From positions 1 through 34,618 of the forward strand of contig JAGLCY010000104.1 of the NCBI GenBank assembly GCA_023270185.1: DNA of 34,618 nucleotides, written 5' to 3'. The position numbers were made by a program, and so were the translations under genes. Below the pieces are notes generated by a model. The model was not told the DNA's origin and made no database searches. It was given only the letters and a program-made list of their open reading frames with translations. Origin of the DNA: Candidatus Krumholzibacteriia bacterium (GTDB lineage Bacteria > Krumholzibacteriota > Krumholzibacteriia > LZORAL124-64-63). This document shows positions 7,504-16,450 of the stretch, piece after piece (the first letter of the stretch is position 1; every line of letters begins with the position of its first letter).

Positions 7504-8688
7504 TTAAATCGCTTCGAAAATTCCAGCGGCGCCCATGCCTGTGCCGATGCACATGGTCACCAGGGCGTACTTGCCGCCCCGGCGTCTGAGTTCGTGCAGG
7601 GCCGTGGCGGTGAGCTTGGCCCCGGTGCAGCCCAACGGATGGCCCAGGGCGATCGCGCCGCCGTTGGCATTCACCCGGGGATCGGCCGGATCCAGACCCA
7701 GACCTTTGCAGACGGCAAGGCTCTGGGCGGCGAAGGCTTCGTTGAGTTCGATGACATCCATCTGGTCCAGGCTCAATCCGGTCTGCTTCATGACCTTCGG
7801 GACGGCTTCGACCGGACCGATGCCCATGATTTCGGGTGGGACGCCCGCCACCGCGTAACCCACGAAACGGGCCAGGGGTTCGGCGCCGATCTCTTTGGCG
7901 ATCTCAGGTGTTGTCAACAGGGACGCCGCTGCTCCGTCGCTCATTTGGCTGCTGTTGCCCGCGGTCACGGTGCCCCCCAGCTTGAAGGCTGGTTTCAGGC
8001 GGGCCAGGGCCTCGACCGTCGTGTCTTCGCGGGGACCTTCGTCTACCTTGAATTCGACTTCCAGCAGCGTAGGTCGACCGTTCTTGTCCTTACCCGGCAG
8101 TGCAGCCATCACCGGAACGATCTCGTCCGCAAAGCGGCCTTCCTTGATGGCAGCCACTGCTTTCATGTTGCTGTGGAAGGAAAATTCGTCCTGGACCTCG
8201 CGTGAAAGGTCGTCACGCACGGCCAGATTCTCGGCGGTCAGGCCCATGTTGGTCAGATACTCCGGGTGCTCGCGGGCCATGGCGGGGCTGGGCATGTAGC
8301 GCAGGCCGCCAATGGGCACCAGGGTCATGGTTTCGGTGCCGCCGGCGATGACGATATCGTCCATGCCCGCGGCGATCTTCATGGCCCCGTAGTTTATGGT
8401 CTCAAGACCGGAACAGCAGAAGCGGTTCATGGTCATGCCAGGCACGGTCACCGGCAGGCCCGCCATCAGGGCGATGTTGCGGCCCACGTTCATGCCCTGT
8501 TCGGCTTCGGGCATGGCGCAGCCCATGATCACGTCGCCGATGCGGGCGGGATCCATGTTGGGATGCGAGGCGACCAGTTCTTTCACCACGGCGGCGGCCA
8601 GGTAATCCGGCCGGGTATGGCGCAGCGTGCCCCTGATGGCCTTTCCGACGGCGGTTCGGCGGGCGGCGGCAACGACGACTTCTCTCAT
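7504..8688 (-). CDS. fadA: Acetyl-CoA C-acyltransferase (3-ketoacyl-CoA thiolase, FadA)
   Basis: A 394-residue type I thiolase catalysing CoA-dependent cleavage of 3-ketoacyl-CoA, the last step of beta-oxidation. The nucleophile is Cys91 in 'NRFCCSGLE', with a second Cys just after it in place of the usual Gly. Also present are the oxyanion-hole motif 'NEAFA', the catalytic His350 in '[17 protein letters not shown]' and the catalytic Cys380 in '[12 protein letters not shown]'. The length is standard for the family. GGAAGGG precedes the ATG at about 6 bases. It lies 24 bases after fadN and 41 bases before fadE, so one transcript is likely. The operon context points to fatty-acid degradation rather than a biosynthetic acetyl-CoA acetyltransferase. 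Confidence 0.94.
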   Translation of the reverse strand: MREVVVAAARRTAVGKAIRGTLRHTRPDYLAAAVVKELVASHPNMDPARIGDVIMGCAMPEAEQGMNVGRNIALMAGLPVTVPGMTMNRFCCSGLETINYGAMKIAAGMDDIVIAGGTETMTLVPIGGLRYMPSPAMAREHPEYLTNMGLTAENLAVRDDLSREVQDEFSFHSNMKAVAAIKEGRFADEIVPVMAALPGKDKNGRPTLLEVEFKVDEGPREDTTVEALARLKPAFKLGGTVTAGNSSQMSDGAAASLLTTPEIAKEIGAEPLARFVGYAVAGVPPEIMGIGPVEAVPKVMKQTGLSLDQMDVIELNEAFAAQSLAVCKGLGLDPADPRVNANGGAIALGHPLGCTGAKLTATALHELRRRGGKYALVTMCIGTGMGAAGIFEAI

Positions 8689-8712
8689 GATTTACCCTTC
8701 CTAGTTCCGCAG

Positions 8713-11082
8713 TTAGTTCCGCAATGGTTTGCCGGTCTTGAGAATATGTTCCATGCGTTCGAGGGTTTTGCGTTCACCCAGCAGGCGCATGAAACTCTCG
8801 CGTTCCAGGCTCAACATGTCGGTTTCGGTGATCGTGGTGCCCGGCGGCACAACGCCGCCGCTGAGGATTGTTCCCAGTTCCACGCCGATTTTCATGTCGT
8901 GTTCCGAGATGTATCCACCCTGCATCATGTTGTAGAGAACCGATTCGGCCAGGGCGATTCCCGAGGTGCCCATCACCGGAATGGCCTCGTCAAGATTAGG
9001 GGAGGCGTAGTTGCCCGCAGCCAGAGCCAGGGCCAGGTCCTTGGCGTCTGCCGCCAGGTGGTCGCGGTTCATGGACCAGCTGTCGCCCGGCCGCAGGAAG
9101 CCCAGCTCCCGGGCCTCGGCAGCGCTGGTGGCGACTTTGGCCATGCCGATGGTTTCGAAGGTCTTGCGGAAGGCGGGCTGCAGGTCGCGCTTGTCCATCA
9201 GTTGCGCGACGTTGCGTTGGTAGAGCCTCAGGCAGCCGCCCCCGGCGGGGATCACGCCCGCGCCGAATTCGACCAGCCCGATGTAGAGTTCGGCCGCGCC
9301 TCGCACCGCGTTGCCGCCCATGGTGACTTCGCAGCCTCCACCGAGGGCCAGTCCGGCGGGAGCGGTCACGACCGGTACGGCGCAGTGCTCAAGACGGCTG
9401 GTGGCCGCCTGGAAGGCGCGGACGATCATGTCGATGTCTTCCCAGTTGCCCTCCATGGCTTCCATCAGAAGCATCATCAGGTTGGCCCCGACGGAGAAAT
9501 TGTCCGCCAGGTTCGTCACGACCAGGGCCTGCCAGTTCTGCTCCGCTTCACTGCAGGCGGTCATGACCATGTTCAGTGTGTCCTGGCCGATGGCGTTCAT
9601 CTTGGAGTGGAATTCCAGGCCCAGAATACCGTCACCGAGATCCAGCAGGCTGGCGCCCGGATTGCGTTTCACTTCCCTGTCCTGGCCGCGCAGGAATTCG
9701 AAATCGAAGACCCTCGGATCGGCGGGTACGGCCGCGAACTCGCCCGCGGTTGCGGTCGGGCTCTGCAGCATGCCGTCTTCGGTCCGGTACAGTTTTTCGG
9801 CACCGCTTTCGTACAGGGCGTCTACCCATGAGGGCAGCGGCAGGCCGTCGGCGCGCATCCTGTCGGTGACCTTGCGGAAACCGAGGGTGTCCCACACCTC
9901 GAACGGACCCAGTTTCCAGTTGAAACCCCAGGTGACGGCCTGGTCGATTTCAGCAGCCTGGTCACATATTTCACCAACGCGCATGGCGCTGTAGCTGAAG
10001 CTGGCCGCGAGCATCTTCCAGATGGCCTCGCCGGCCTTGCCTTTGCCGAAGGCCAGCATTTTCAGGCGTTCGTCCAAGTCGTCGATGCCCTTGGCCATGG
10101 CGATTTCAGGCAATTTCACCTTCTGCTTGTCGCGGTATTCCAGGGTTTCCAGATCAAGGGTGAAGAACTTCTTTTTGGGTTTCTTCTCAAGCTTGTAAAA
10201 ACCACTTCCGCTCTTGCGTCCGAGCAGGCCCTTCTCGACCATGCGATACAGGTAGTCAGGCACCTTGAAGGTTTCGCGGGCTTCGTCATCCGGGATGAGG
10301 GGATAGATGTTGTCCGCCACATGGACGAAGGTGTCCAGGCCCACAAGGTCGGCCAGCTTGAAGGTCGCGGTTCCGGGACGGCCGATGGCCGGGCCGGTGA
10401 GCGCATCGACCTCCTCGATGGTCAGGCCCATTTCGTTCATGACCTGCACCGTGGCCATCATGGCGTGAACGCCCACGCGGTTGGCGATGAAGTTGGGAGT
10501 GTCCTTGGCCATCACGATGCCCTTGCCCAGGCGATCGCGCGCGAAGGCTGCCACGAATTCGACGATTTCAGGGTCCGTATCCGTCGTCGGGATCAGTTCG
10601 AAGAGCTTCATGTAACGCGGAGGGTTGAAAAAGTGTGTGCCCAGGAAACGGGGCTTCAAATCGTCGGGCAGGATGGCGGACATTTCAGCCAGGGACAGCC
10701 CGGAAGTATTGCTGGTGAAGATGGCCCCGTCCGCGATATATGGCGCGGCGCTTTCCAGGACGATCTTCTTGATCTTCATGTCCTCCTTGACCACCTCGAT
10801 GACCCAGTCCGCTTCCTTCAACCGCGGCAGGTCGTCTTCCATGTTGCCGGTCTCGATGAGCGCCAGACCGTCGGTGGTGAACAAGGGAGAGGGACGAGCT
10901 TTTTTCATGGCGGCCACGGAGCCCGCGGCGATGCTGTTGCGGGCTTTCGGGTCGTCACCGGCGTCCTTGGGGACGATGTCCAGGACGATGGAGGGAATTC
11001 CGGCGTTGGCGAAGTGTGCGGCGATGGCGCTTCCCATGACGCCCGACCCCAGCACGGCCACTTTCCTGATCTGCCTGCGCAT
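8713..11082 (-). CDS. fadN: 3-hydroxyacyl-CoA dehydrogenase / enoyl-CoA hydratase fusion (FadN type)
   Basis: A 789-residue bifunctional enzyme that hydrates enoyl-CoA and oxidises 3-hydroxyacyl-CoA with NAD+. The domain order is dehydrogenase first, hydratase last, the reverse of E. coli FadB/FadJ and the same as Bacillus FadN (YusL). The NAD site is 'VLGSGVMGSA' (Gly12-x-Gly14-x-x-Gly17). Dehydrogenase catalysis maps to 'FTSNTSGLS' and to His150 in 'GTHFFNPPRYMKLFELIP', with 'DTPNFIANRVG' after it. Crotonase motifs lie in the C-terminal third: 'NFSVGANL', Glu585 in 'ALGGGCEVTMGG' and Glu605 in 'GLVEFGAGVIPAGGG', so both hydratase glutamates are present. It is first in the fadN-fadA-fadE operon, read from the FadR-controlled promoter near 11168-11196. 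The stop region is tandemly duplicated: CGGAACTAA, then CTG, then CGGAACTAG. Confidence 0.94.
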   Translation of the reverse strand: MRRQIRKVAVLGSGVMGSAIAAHFANAGIPSIVLDIVPKDAGDDPKARNSIAAGSVAAMKKARPSPLFTTDGLALIETGNMEDDLPRLKEADWVIEVVKEDMKIKKIVLESAAPYIADGAIFTSNTSGLSLAEMSAILPDDLKPRFLGTHFFNPPRYMKLFELIPTTDTDPEIVEFVAAFARDRLGKGIVMAKDTPNFIANRVGVHAMMATVQVMNEMGLTIEEVDALTGPAIGRPGTATFKLADLVGLDTFVHVADNIYPLIPDDEARETFKVPDYLYRMVEKGLLGRKSGSGFYKLEKKPKKKFFTLDLETLEYRDKQKVKLPEIAMAKGIDDLDERLKMLAFGKGKAGEAIWKMLAASFSYSAMRVGEICDQAAEIDQAVTWGFNWKLGPFEVWDTLGFRKVTDRMRADGLPLPSWVDALYESGAEKLYRTEDGMLQSPTATAGEFAAVPADPRVFDFEFLRGQDREVKRNPGASLLDLGDGILGLEFHSKMNAIGQDTLNMVMTACSEAEQNWQALVVTNLADNFSVGANLMMLLMEAMEGNWEDIDMIVRAFQAATSRLEHCAVPVVTAPAGLALGGGCEVTMGGNAVRGAAELYIGLVEFGAGVIPAGGGCLRLYQRNVAQLMDKRDLQPAFRKTFETIGMAKVATSAAEARELGFLRPGDSWSMNRDHLAADAKDLALALAAGNYASPNLDEAIPVMGTSGIALAESVLYNMMQGGYISEHDMKIGVELGTILSGGVVPPGTTITETDMLSLERESFMRLLGERKTLERMEHILKTGKPLRN

Positions 11083-11151
11083 GTTCCCAGCCTTTCATTG
11101 GCCTGATTGCGTCAATCCTTGTGGAGTCAACCTACAGTTGTTGGAGTTTAA

Positions 11152-11165
11152 TGAATGACTATTCA
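11152..11165. promoter_or_regulatory. FadR-type operator on the fad promoter
   Basis: TGAATGACTATTCA matches the first 14 positions of the Bacillus subtilis FadR consensus as I recall it (TGAATGAnTAnTCATTCA), including a perfect 5-base inverted repeat (TGAAT/ATTCA). The four bases after it diverge from the consensus. On the minus strand it lies directly after the fad -10 and over the expected start of transcription, an ideal position for repression. The adjacent gene encodes a FadR-like TetR protein, which supports the assignment. Confidence 0.7.
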
Positions 11166-11167
11166 GT

Positions 11168-11196
11168 ATACTACCTGTGATCGGCTGAAGTGTCAA
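11168..11196 (-). promoter_or_regulatory. Sigma70 promoter of fadN-fadA-fadE
   Basis: On the minus strand a perfect TTGACA (11196-11191) is followed after 17 bases by TAGTAT (11173-11168; 4 of 6 to TATAAT). Transcription would begin near 11161, inside the FadR operator, giving a leader of about 80 nt before fadN. Confidence 0.65.
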
Positions 11197-11244
11197 TGGC
11201 TTTAGGGCAAGATTGTCATTTAGGCTTGATGGGGTTTAAATGTG

Positions 11245-11253
11245 TGATATAAT
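11245..11253 (+). promoter_or_regulatory. Extended -10 promoter for fadR
   Basis: TGATATAAT is a perfect extended -10 (TG-n-TATAAT) about 90 bases upstream of the fadR ATG. It diverges from the fad operon promoter. The spacing leaves a leader of about 80 nt. Confidence 0.5.
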
Positions 11254-11320
11254 CAGATTGAAGGTTGATTCAGGTAGTCGGAACCTTGTCCGGCCAAGGC
11301 CGCCAAACACATCATTTCAA

Positions 11321-11334
11321 TGAATAAGGCTTCA
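11321..11334. promoter_or_regulatory. Possible weak second FadR site ahead of fadR
   Basis: TGAATAAGGCTTCA keeps the TGAAT half and the TCA arm of the operator at 11152 but differs in the centre. It overlaps the AAGG that probably serves as ribosome site for fadR, so it could support autoregulation. The match is weak and may be chance. Confidence 0.2.
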
Positions 11335-11340
11335 TAAATC

Positions 11341-11931
11341 ATGGCTCGAATTAGTGATGGTACAAAAAGGGAAGCGATTCTGGACGCGGCTGTGGTCGAG
11401 ATCGCCCGCCACGGGTACCATCAGACCACCGTGGCCATGATCGCCCGCCGGGCCGGAGTGGCCGACGGAACCATTTACCTCTATTTCAGCAACAAGGAAG
11501 AAATCCTGTTCTCCCTGTTCGAACGCGCCATGGGGCGATTCATTTCCGAGGGGCGCACCGAGGTGGACCAGGGGGCCAGCGCCACGGAAAAGCTGAGCCG
11601 GATCGTGGAGCTTCACCTGACCCTGGTGGGCAGGGACCGGGATCTGGCCATCATCTCCCAGGTGGAGCTGCGCCACAGCCTCCACTTCATGGACCAGTTA
11701 TCGCGTAACCAGGTTGGGGAGTACCTGGCCATCCTCGGCCAAGTGGTAGTTCAGGGCATGGAAGAGGGTAATTTTCGCGCGGATCTGGACCCGGTTTTCG
11801 CGGCCAAGGCCATCTTCGGGGTGCTGGATGAGATGGCCACTGACTGGGTGCTGTCCCGCAAGAACAAGCGGCTGGAAAGCCAGGCGGGATCGGCACTCGA
11901 TTTCCTGTTTGGGGGACTGGGGGTTAGTTGA
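11341..11931 (+). CDS. fadR: TetR-family fatty-acid regulator, FadR-like
   Basis: A 196-residue TetR repressor. The N-terminal helix-turn-helix (about 10-56) reads 'EIARHGYHQTTVAMIARRAG' then 'VADGTIYLYFSNKEEILFSL'. It is strikingly close to Bacillus subtilis FadR (YsiA) as I recall it ('GYHQ', 'GVADGTIYLYF', 'NKE.IL.SLF'). The similarity continues into the ligand domain ('DLAIISQVELRHS', 'KAIFGVLDEMATDWV'). That protein represses fad genes and is released by long-chain acyl-CoA. The divergent fadN operon and the FadR-like operator at its promoter fit the same role here. A probable AAGG ribosome site lies rather far (about 12 bases) from the ATG. The plus-strand mut operon begins 138 bases downstream. 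The TetR family is certain; the FadR function is well-supported inference. Confidence 0.9.
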   Translation: MARISDGTKREAILDAAVVEIARHGYHQTTVAMIARRAGVADGTIYLYFSNKEEILFSLFERAMGRFISEGRTEVDQGASATEKLSRIVELHLTLVGRDRDLAIISQVELRHSLHFMDQLSRNQVGEYLAILGQVVVQGMEEGNFRADLDPVFAAKAIFGVLDEMATDWVLSRKNKRLESQAGSALDFLFGGLGVS

Positions 11932-11943
11932 TCACCGACCCCT

Positions 11944-11952
11944 TGTTATAAA
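11944..11952 (+). promoter_or_regulatory. Putative extended -10 promoter for mutA-mutB
   Basis: TGTTATAAA fits an extended -10 (TG-n-TATAAA, 5 of 6 in the hexamer) just after the fadR stop, with no convincing -35. Transcription would start near 11959, giving an untranslated leader of about 110 nt before mutA. No clear terminator separates it from fadR, so readthrough is also possible. Confidence 0.4.
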
Positions 11953-12069
11953 TTTATCTTTTTAGGGCCTTCCCTTGACTTGCGGGTCCGCCGGAGATCA
12001 CCTTTCTCTTTACAGGAGACTTATTGGGAACTTGTCCGGCCGGGTTCGGCGATCCACAGGGTTCATATC

Positions 12070-14187
12070 ATGAATGAAAAAAAATCCCTGCTGAACGACT
12101 TCGCCGTTCCCACCCTGGATGAATGGCGGGTGGAAGTCGAGCGTCTGCTCAAAGGCGCCCCCTTCGCCAAAAAGATGTTCACCAAAACCCTGGAAGGTCT
12201 GTCCGTCGGCCCCATGTACACGGCCGCCGATTCGTGTGACTTACCCTGGGGTAACGGAATGCCGGGGCAGGCTCCTTTTCTGCGGGGCAACCGGGCCGCG
12301 GGTTTCCACGCCGCTCCCTGGCTGGTCGCCCAGGAACTTCCCTTCCCCACCTGCGAGGCGTTCAACCAGGCGCTACACCATGATCTGCAGCGAGGACAGA
12401 CCGCAGTGAACCTGGTCCTGGACCGGGCCGGCCACGAGGGTCTGGATCCCGACCAGGCCGCCAGCAATCTGGTTGGCGCCGGTGGGACTTCCCTTGGTTC
12501 CCTGGCAGATCTCGAGACTGCTCTGGAGGGGGTCGATCTTTCCACTACCCCGTTTTTCGTGCAATCGGGTTCCTCGTTCCTGGCCGTTTGCGCCATGCTC
12601 ATCGCTCTGCTGAAAAAGCAGGGGATCGACGGTAATCTTTTGAGGGGCTGCGTCGGCAGCGATCCCATCTTCGGGTTGGTGAAACATGGCCGGATTCCCG
12701 TGTCGATGGATCAGGTCTACGATGAATTGGCCGTCCAGGCGCGGAATGCGGCCGAGCGCGCGCCCGCAATCCGTACCCTGCCCGTGTTCGAGGATCCATG
12801 GCACGAAGGAGGGGCGGACAGTGCCCTGAGCCTGGGCCTGACTCTCGCCGGGGCGGTGCATACCCTGCGGGCCATGGAGCAACGTGGCATCGAGCCAGCC
12901 ACCACCGCGACCCGCCTGCAATTCTTTGTTTCGATAGGCAGTGATTTTTTCATGGAGATCGCCAAGCTCCGCGCGCTGCGGATGCTCTGGTCCGACATCC
13001 TGACCGCTTCAGGCTGCCCGGCGGAGGCCGGCCGCGTTCCGATCCACGCCCGCACGAGCCGGCGCACACAGTCGGTCCTGGATCCCCACGTGAATATGTT
13101 GCGCGCCACGACACAGGCCATGTCCGCGGTCTTCGGCGGGGCGGACAGCCTGCATGTGAGTCCTTTCGATGAATCTTTCCGGGGGCCGGATGAATTCAGC
13201 CGTCGCATCGCCCGCAATGTGCAACTGATCCTGGCCCGGGAGTGTCGTTTTGATCAGGTGGCCGATCCCGCGGGAGGGTCGTGGTATGTGGAATCCCTTA
13301 CCCGGGATCTGGCCCGCGCGGCCTGGGAACATTTCCAGACGATCGAAAAGGCCGGGGGAATCCTGAAGGGCCTGGAGTCGGGGCTGGTTCAGGAGATGGT
13401 GGCAGAAGCGGCCGCTCGCCGGGCTGAACGTCTGGCCACCAGACGGGATGTTCTGATCGGAACCAACCAGTATCCTGATCCTGCCGACGCGCCTGATCCG
13501 GACCCGAAAATGGACCACGAGGAGTTCCATCGTCAACGGAATGCCGCCATGGAGGCCCAACGCACATCCAGCACCCAGGAGGGACACCTTCTGGTGTTGG
13601 CTCATCTGGAAAAGATCGTGGAAGTTGGCCCCGACCGGATGATGGAACGCATGATCGACGCGGCCAGCGAGGGAGCCACTCTCGGCGAACTGACCGGGGT
13701 ACTGCGGTACGAATCCGCTTCGGATCTGGAGATTGAACCCATTCCCCTCAGACGGGATGCCGAACCGTTCGAAAACCTGCGTGTCCGGGTAAAGGAGATG
13801 GGGCAAGCCAATGAAGACGGCGCCCGCGTCATGCTGGCCTGCCTGGGTGACACCGCCCGGTACATGCCCCGTCTGGAGTTCACGCGTCGCTTCTTCCGGG
13901 TCGGTGGGTTCGATATTGTGGAGCAGGGGTTCTTCAGCGATGTCGCTGCCGTTATAGAGGCCGCCCATGTGGCCGGCGCAGGTGCCGTGGCCCTGGTCGG
14001 GTTGGACGACACCTACTCGGAAATGGCCGCCGAGGCCGCCGCAAACCTGGGAGAACTGGATCCACCGCCCATGATATTCCTGGCCGGTCAGGCCGATATC
14101 GCCGGTGTGGATGAAACCATCCATGCCCGCAGTGATGTCCTGGACGTTCTGGGCCGCCTGGCCGCAAAGATGGAGGGTCGGTCATGA
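12070..14187 (+). CDS. mutA: Methylmalonyl-CoA mutase small (beta) subunit
   Basis: A 705-residue subunit homologous to the catalytic subunit but with a degenerate cobalamin domain. The N-terminal barrel region shows family motifs: '[14 protein letters not shown]', 'GPMYTAAD', '[15 protein letters not shown]', 'SLHVSPFDE', '[13 protein letters not shown]'. The C-terminal flavodoxin-like domain (about 565-700) lacks the DxHxxG adenosylcobalamin motif, reading '[14 protein letters not shown]' where the large subunit has 'DGHDRG'. This is the hallmark of the non-catalytic subunit of the heterodimer. The ATG is preceded by AGGG at 8 bases. A frame open upstream from a TTG at 11980 lacks a ribosome site and adds Arg-rich sequence. 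The stop overlaps the mutB start (ATGA), implying translational coupling and 1:1 assembly. Confidence 0.92.
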   Translation: MNEKKSLLNDFAVPTLDEWRVEVERLLKGAPFAKKMFTKTLEGLSVGPMYTAADSCDLPWGNGMPGQAPFLRGNRAAGFHAAPWLVAQELPFPTCEAFNQALHHDLQRGQTAVNLVLDRAGHEGLDPDQAASNLVGAGGTSLGSLADLETALEGVDLSTTPFFVQSGSSFLAVCAMLIALLKKQGIDGNLLRGCVGSDPIFGLVKHGRIPVSMDQVYDELAVQARNAAERAPAIRTLPVFEDPWHEGGADSALSLGLTLAGAVHTLRAMEQRGIEPATTATRLQFFVSIGSDFFMEIAKLRALRMLWSDILTASGCPAEAGRVPIHARTSRRTQSVLDPHVNMLRATTQAMSAVFGGADSLHVSPFDESFRGPDEFSRRIARNVQLILARECRFDQVADPAGGSWYVESLTRDLARAAWEHFQTIEKAGGILKGLESGLVQEMVAEAAARRAERLATRRDVLIGTNQYPDPADAPDPDPKMDHEEFHRQRNAAMEAQRTSSTQEGHLLVLAHLEKIVEVGPDRMMERMIDAASEGATLGELTGVLRYESASDLEIEPIPLRRDAEPFENLRVRVKEMGQANEDGARVMLACLGDTARYMPRLEFTRRFFRVGGFDIVEQGFFSDVAAVIEAAHVAGAGAVALVGLDDTYSEMAAEAAANLGELDPPPMIFLAGQADIAGVDETIHARSDVLDVLGRLAAKMEGRS

Positions 14188-16376
14188 GCCGCATCCCCGA
14201 TTTCAGCGGTGTTCCTTTTCGCGGTCCCGACTCCGCGACCGATGCCGACGCGGCCCGCTGGCAGGATGAATTCACCGCGCAGGCGGGAGACGATACGACC
14301 TGGAATACCAACGAACAGATTCCGGTCAAGCCGTTGTACACCGCCGGCGATGCCGCAGGTCTCGAACACATCGGGCATGTGTCCGGTATGCCGCCGTTCC
14401 TGCGCGGACCCTATGCTTCGATGTACGTGACCAGGCCCTGGACCGTGCGTCAGTACGCCGGTTTCTCGACGGCCGAAGAAAGCAATGCCTTCTACCGGCG
14501 TAATCTGGCCGCGGGGCAGAAGGGTTTATCGGTGGCCTTCGACCTGGCCACGCACCGCGGGTACGACAGCGACCATCCCCGGGTGGTGGGCGATGTGGGC
14601 ATGGCCGGGGTGGCCATCGATTCGGTCCTGGACATGAAGACCCTGTTCGAGGACATCCCGCTGGATCGCATGTCCGTATCCATGACCATGAACGGCGCCG
14701 TTCTGCCGGTGATGGCCTTCTACATCGTGGCGGCGATGGAGCAGGGGGCCTCGTTGGACCAGCTGGCGGGCACCATCCAGAACGACATCCTCAAGGAATA
14801 CATGGTCCGTAACACGTATATCTACGGGCCGGAATTCAGCATGAGGATCATCGCCGACATCTTCGCCTACACCGCCGAGAACATGCCGAAGTTCAACAGC
14901 ATCTCCATCAGCGGTTATCATATGCAGGAGGCCGGAGCGACGGCCGACCTCGAGTTGGCCTACACCTTGGCCGATGGCCTGGAGTACGTGCGCACCGGCC
15001 TTAAGGCGGGGCTGGATATCGACGCCTTCGCGCCCCGGCTGTCCTTTTTCTGGGCCGAGGGCATGAACTATTTCATGGAGATGGCCAAGCTTCGCGCCGG
15101 TCGGGTGCTGTGGGCCAAGATGATCAGCGGGTTCAATCCCAAGAATCCCAAGTCGATGGCCTTGCGGACCCATTCCCAGACTTCGGGCTGGTCCCTGGCC
15201 GAGCAGGATCCCTTCAACAATGTTGCGCGCACCTGCATCGAAGGTATGGCCGCGGCCCTGGGGGGCACCCAGTCGCTGCACACCAACGCCCTGGACGAGG
15301 CCATCGCCCTGCCGACGGATTTCTCGGCGCGCATTGCCCGCAATACCCAGTTGTACCTGCAGGAAGAAACGAAGATCTGCCGCACGGTCGATCCCTGGGG
15401 CGGTTCCTGGTATCTTGAGAGCCTGACCCATGAGATCATGCACAAGGCTTGGGCCCACATCCAGGAGGTGGAGGGCCACGGTGGAATGGCCGCCGCCATC
15501 GGAAGCGGGTTGCCGAAGATGCGGATCGAAGAGGCGTCGGCCCGCCGGCAGGCCCACATCGATTCCGGCAGGGAGACCATTGTCGGGGTCAACAGGTACA
15601 GGTTGGCCAAGGAGGATCCCCTGGAGATCCTTGAAGTCGACAACACCGAAGTGCGCCGGCAACAGGTGGCGCGGCTGGACAAGTTGAAGGTCGAGCGGGA
15701 CAATCAGGCAGTTGCCGCGGCACTGGATGCCCTGACAAAATGTGCTGAAACGGGAGAGGGTAATCTGCTGGCGCTGTCGGTGGAAGCGGCCCTGCTCCGG
15801 GCAACCCTGGGTGAAATTTCCGACGCCATGGAAAAGGTTGTCGGGCGACACCAGGCGGCCATCCGCACCATCAGTGGAGTCTACTCGGCCGAATACGGAA
15901 AGGACGATGAGATCGACACCGTCGAAAGGATCGCCGCAACAATCCGCGCCTTCGAAAAACACGAAGGTCGGCGGCCGCGCCTCCTGGTGGCCAAGATGGG
16001 GCAGGATGGTCACGACCGCGGGGCCAAAGTGGTCGCCACGGCGTTTGCCGATCTAGGCTTCGACGTCGACGTGGGCCCGTTGTTCCAGACGCCCGAGGAG
16101 ACCGCCAGGCAGGCGGTCGAAAACGATGTGCACATCGTGGGCATGAGCAGCCTCGCGGCAGGTCATAAAACGCTGCTGCCCCAACTGGTGGCCGAACTCA
16201 AAAAACTGGGTCGCGAGGATATTCTGGTGACCTGCGGGGGAGTGATCCCGGCCCAGGATTACGAATTCCTCCGTGAGCATGGGGCGGTGGCTATCTTTGG
16301 CCCTGGCACCGTGATACCAGTGGCGGCGGAGAAACTGCTCGAAGAGCTGAATCGGCGACTGGGTTACAAAGACTGA
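14184..16376 (+). CDS. mutB: Methylmalonyl-CoA mutase large (alpha, catalytic) subunit
   Basis: A 730-residue adenosylcobalamin enzyme that interconverts (R)-methylmalonyl-CoA and succinyl-CoA, the final step in using propionyl-CoA from odd-chain fatty acids. The barrel domain has '[18 protein letters not shown]' and '[19 protein letters not shown]', typical of true methylmalonyl-CoA mutases rather than isobutyryl- or ethylmalonyl-CoA mutases. The C-terminal B12 domain has '[13 protein letters not shown]' with the axial ligand His610, then 'GMSSLAAGH' and 'TCGGVIP'. The length is normal for the large subunit. It is coupled to mutA by a 4-base overlap and followed 21 bases after the stop by a hairpin terminator. 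Its chaperone gene meaB lies about 12 kb downstream rather than adjacent. No epimerase or propionyl-CoA carboxylase is visible in the window. Confidence 0.95.
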   Translation: MSRIPDFSGVPFRGPDSATDADAARWQDEFTAQAGDDTTWNTNEQIPVKPLYTAGDAAGLEHIGHVSGMPPFLRGPYASMYVTRPWTVRQYAGFSTAEESNAFYRRNLAAGQKGLSVAFDLATHRGYDSDHPRVVGDVGMAGVAIDSVLDMKTLFEDIPLDRMSVSMTMNGAVLPVMAFYIVAAMEQGASLDQLAGTIQNDILKEYMVRNTYIYGPEFSMRIIADIFAYTAENMPKFNSISISGYHMQEAGATADLELAYTLADGLEYVRTGLKAGLDIDAFAPRLSFFWAEGMNYFMEMAKLRAGRVLWAKMISGFNPKNPKSMALRTHSQTSGWSLAEQDPFNNVARTCIEGMAAALGGTQSLHTNALDEAIALPTDFSARIARNTQLYLQEETKICRTVDPWGGSWYLESLTHEIMHKAWAHIQEVEGHGGMAAAIGSGLPKMRIEEASARRQAHIDSGRETIVGVNRYRLAKEDPLEILEVDNTEVRRQQVARLDKLKVERDNQAVAAALDALTKCAETGEGNLLALSVEAALLRATLGEISDAMEKVVGRHQAAIRTISGVYSAEYGKDDEIDTVERIAATIRAFEKHEGRRPRLLVAKMGQDGHDRGAKVVATAFADLGFDVDVGPLFQTPEETARQAVENDVHIVGMSSLAAGHKTLLPQLVAELKKLGREDILVTCGGVIPAQDYEFLREHGAVAIFGPGTVIPVAAEKLLEELNRRLGYKD

Positions 16377-16397
16377 CCCATTCGTAACGATATAATA

Positions 16398-16430
16398 AAC
16401 CGACGCCCTCCTGGTGAGGACGCCGGTTTT
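16398..16430. terminator. Terminator after mutB
   Basis: AACCGACGCCCTC (16398-16410) pairs with GAGGACGCCGGTT (16416-16428) with two mismatches and a CTGGT loop, followed on the plus strand by TTTTGTTTG. It lies between convergent mutB and the S9 peptidase gene and may act in both directions, with the plus direction stronger. Confidence 0.75.
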
Positions 16431-16450
16431 GTTTGCTCGTCAGGTCGGGA

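Noticed and set aside
8266-9831. A 521-codon open frame on the plus strand opposite fadA and fadN
   Set aside because: It is antisense to two clearly recognised enzymes, is rich in His, Gly, Ala and Gln, as expected from GC-biased codons read backwards, and has no family motif.
11959-12069. A cobalamin riboswitch in the mutA leader
   Set aside because: The leader of about 110 nt is too short and lacks a recognisable B12-box.
14526-16013. A 495-codon open frame on the minus strand opposite mutB
   Set aside because: mutB is unmistakable on the other strand. The antisense frame has no domain signature and no convincing ribosome site.
16391-16396. A perfect TATAAT on the plus strand after mutB
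   Set aside because: No TG extension or -35 accompanies it, a terminator follows directly and no plus-strand gene lies downstream.
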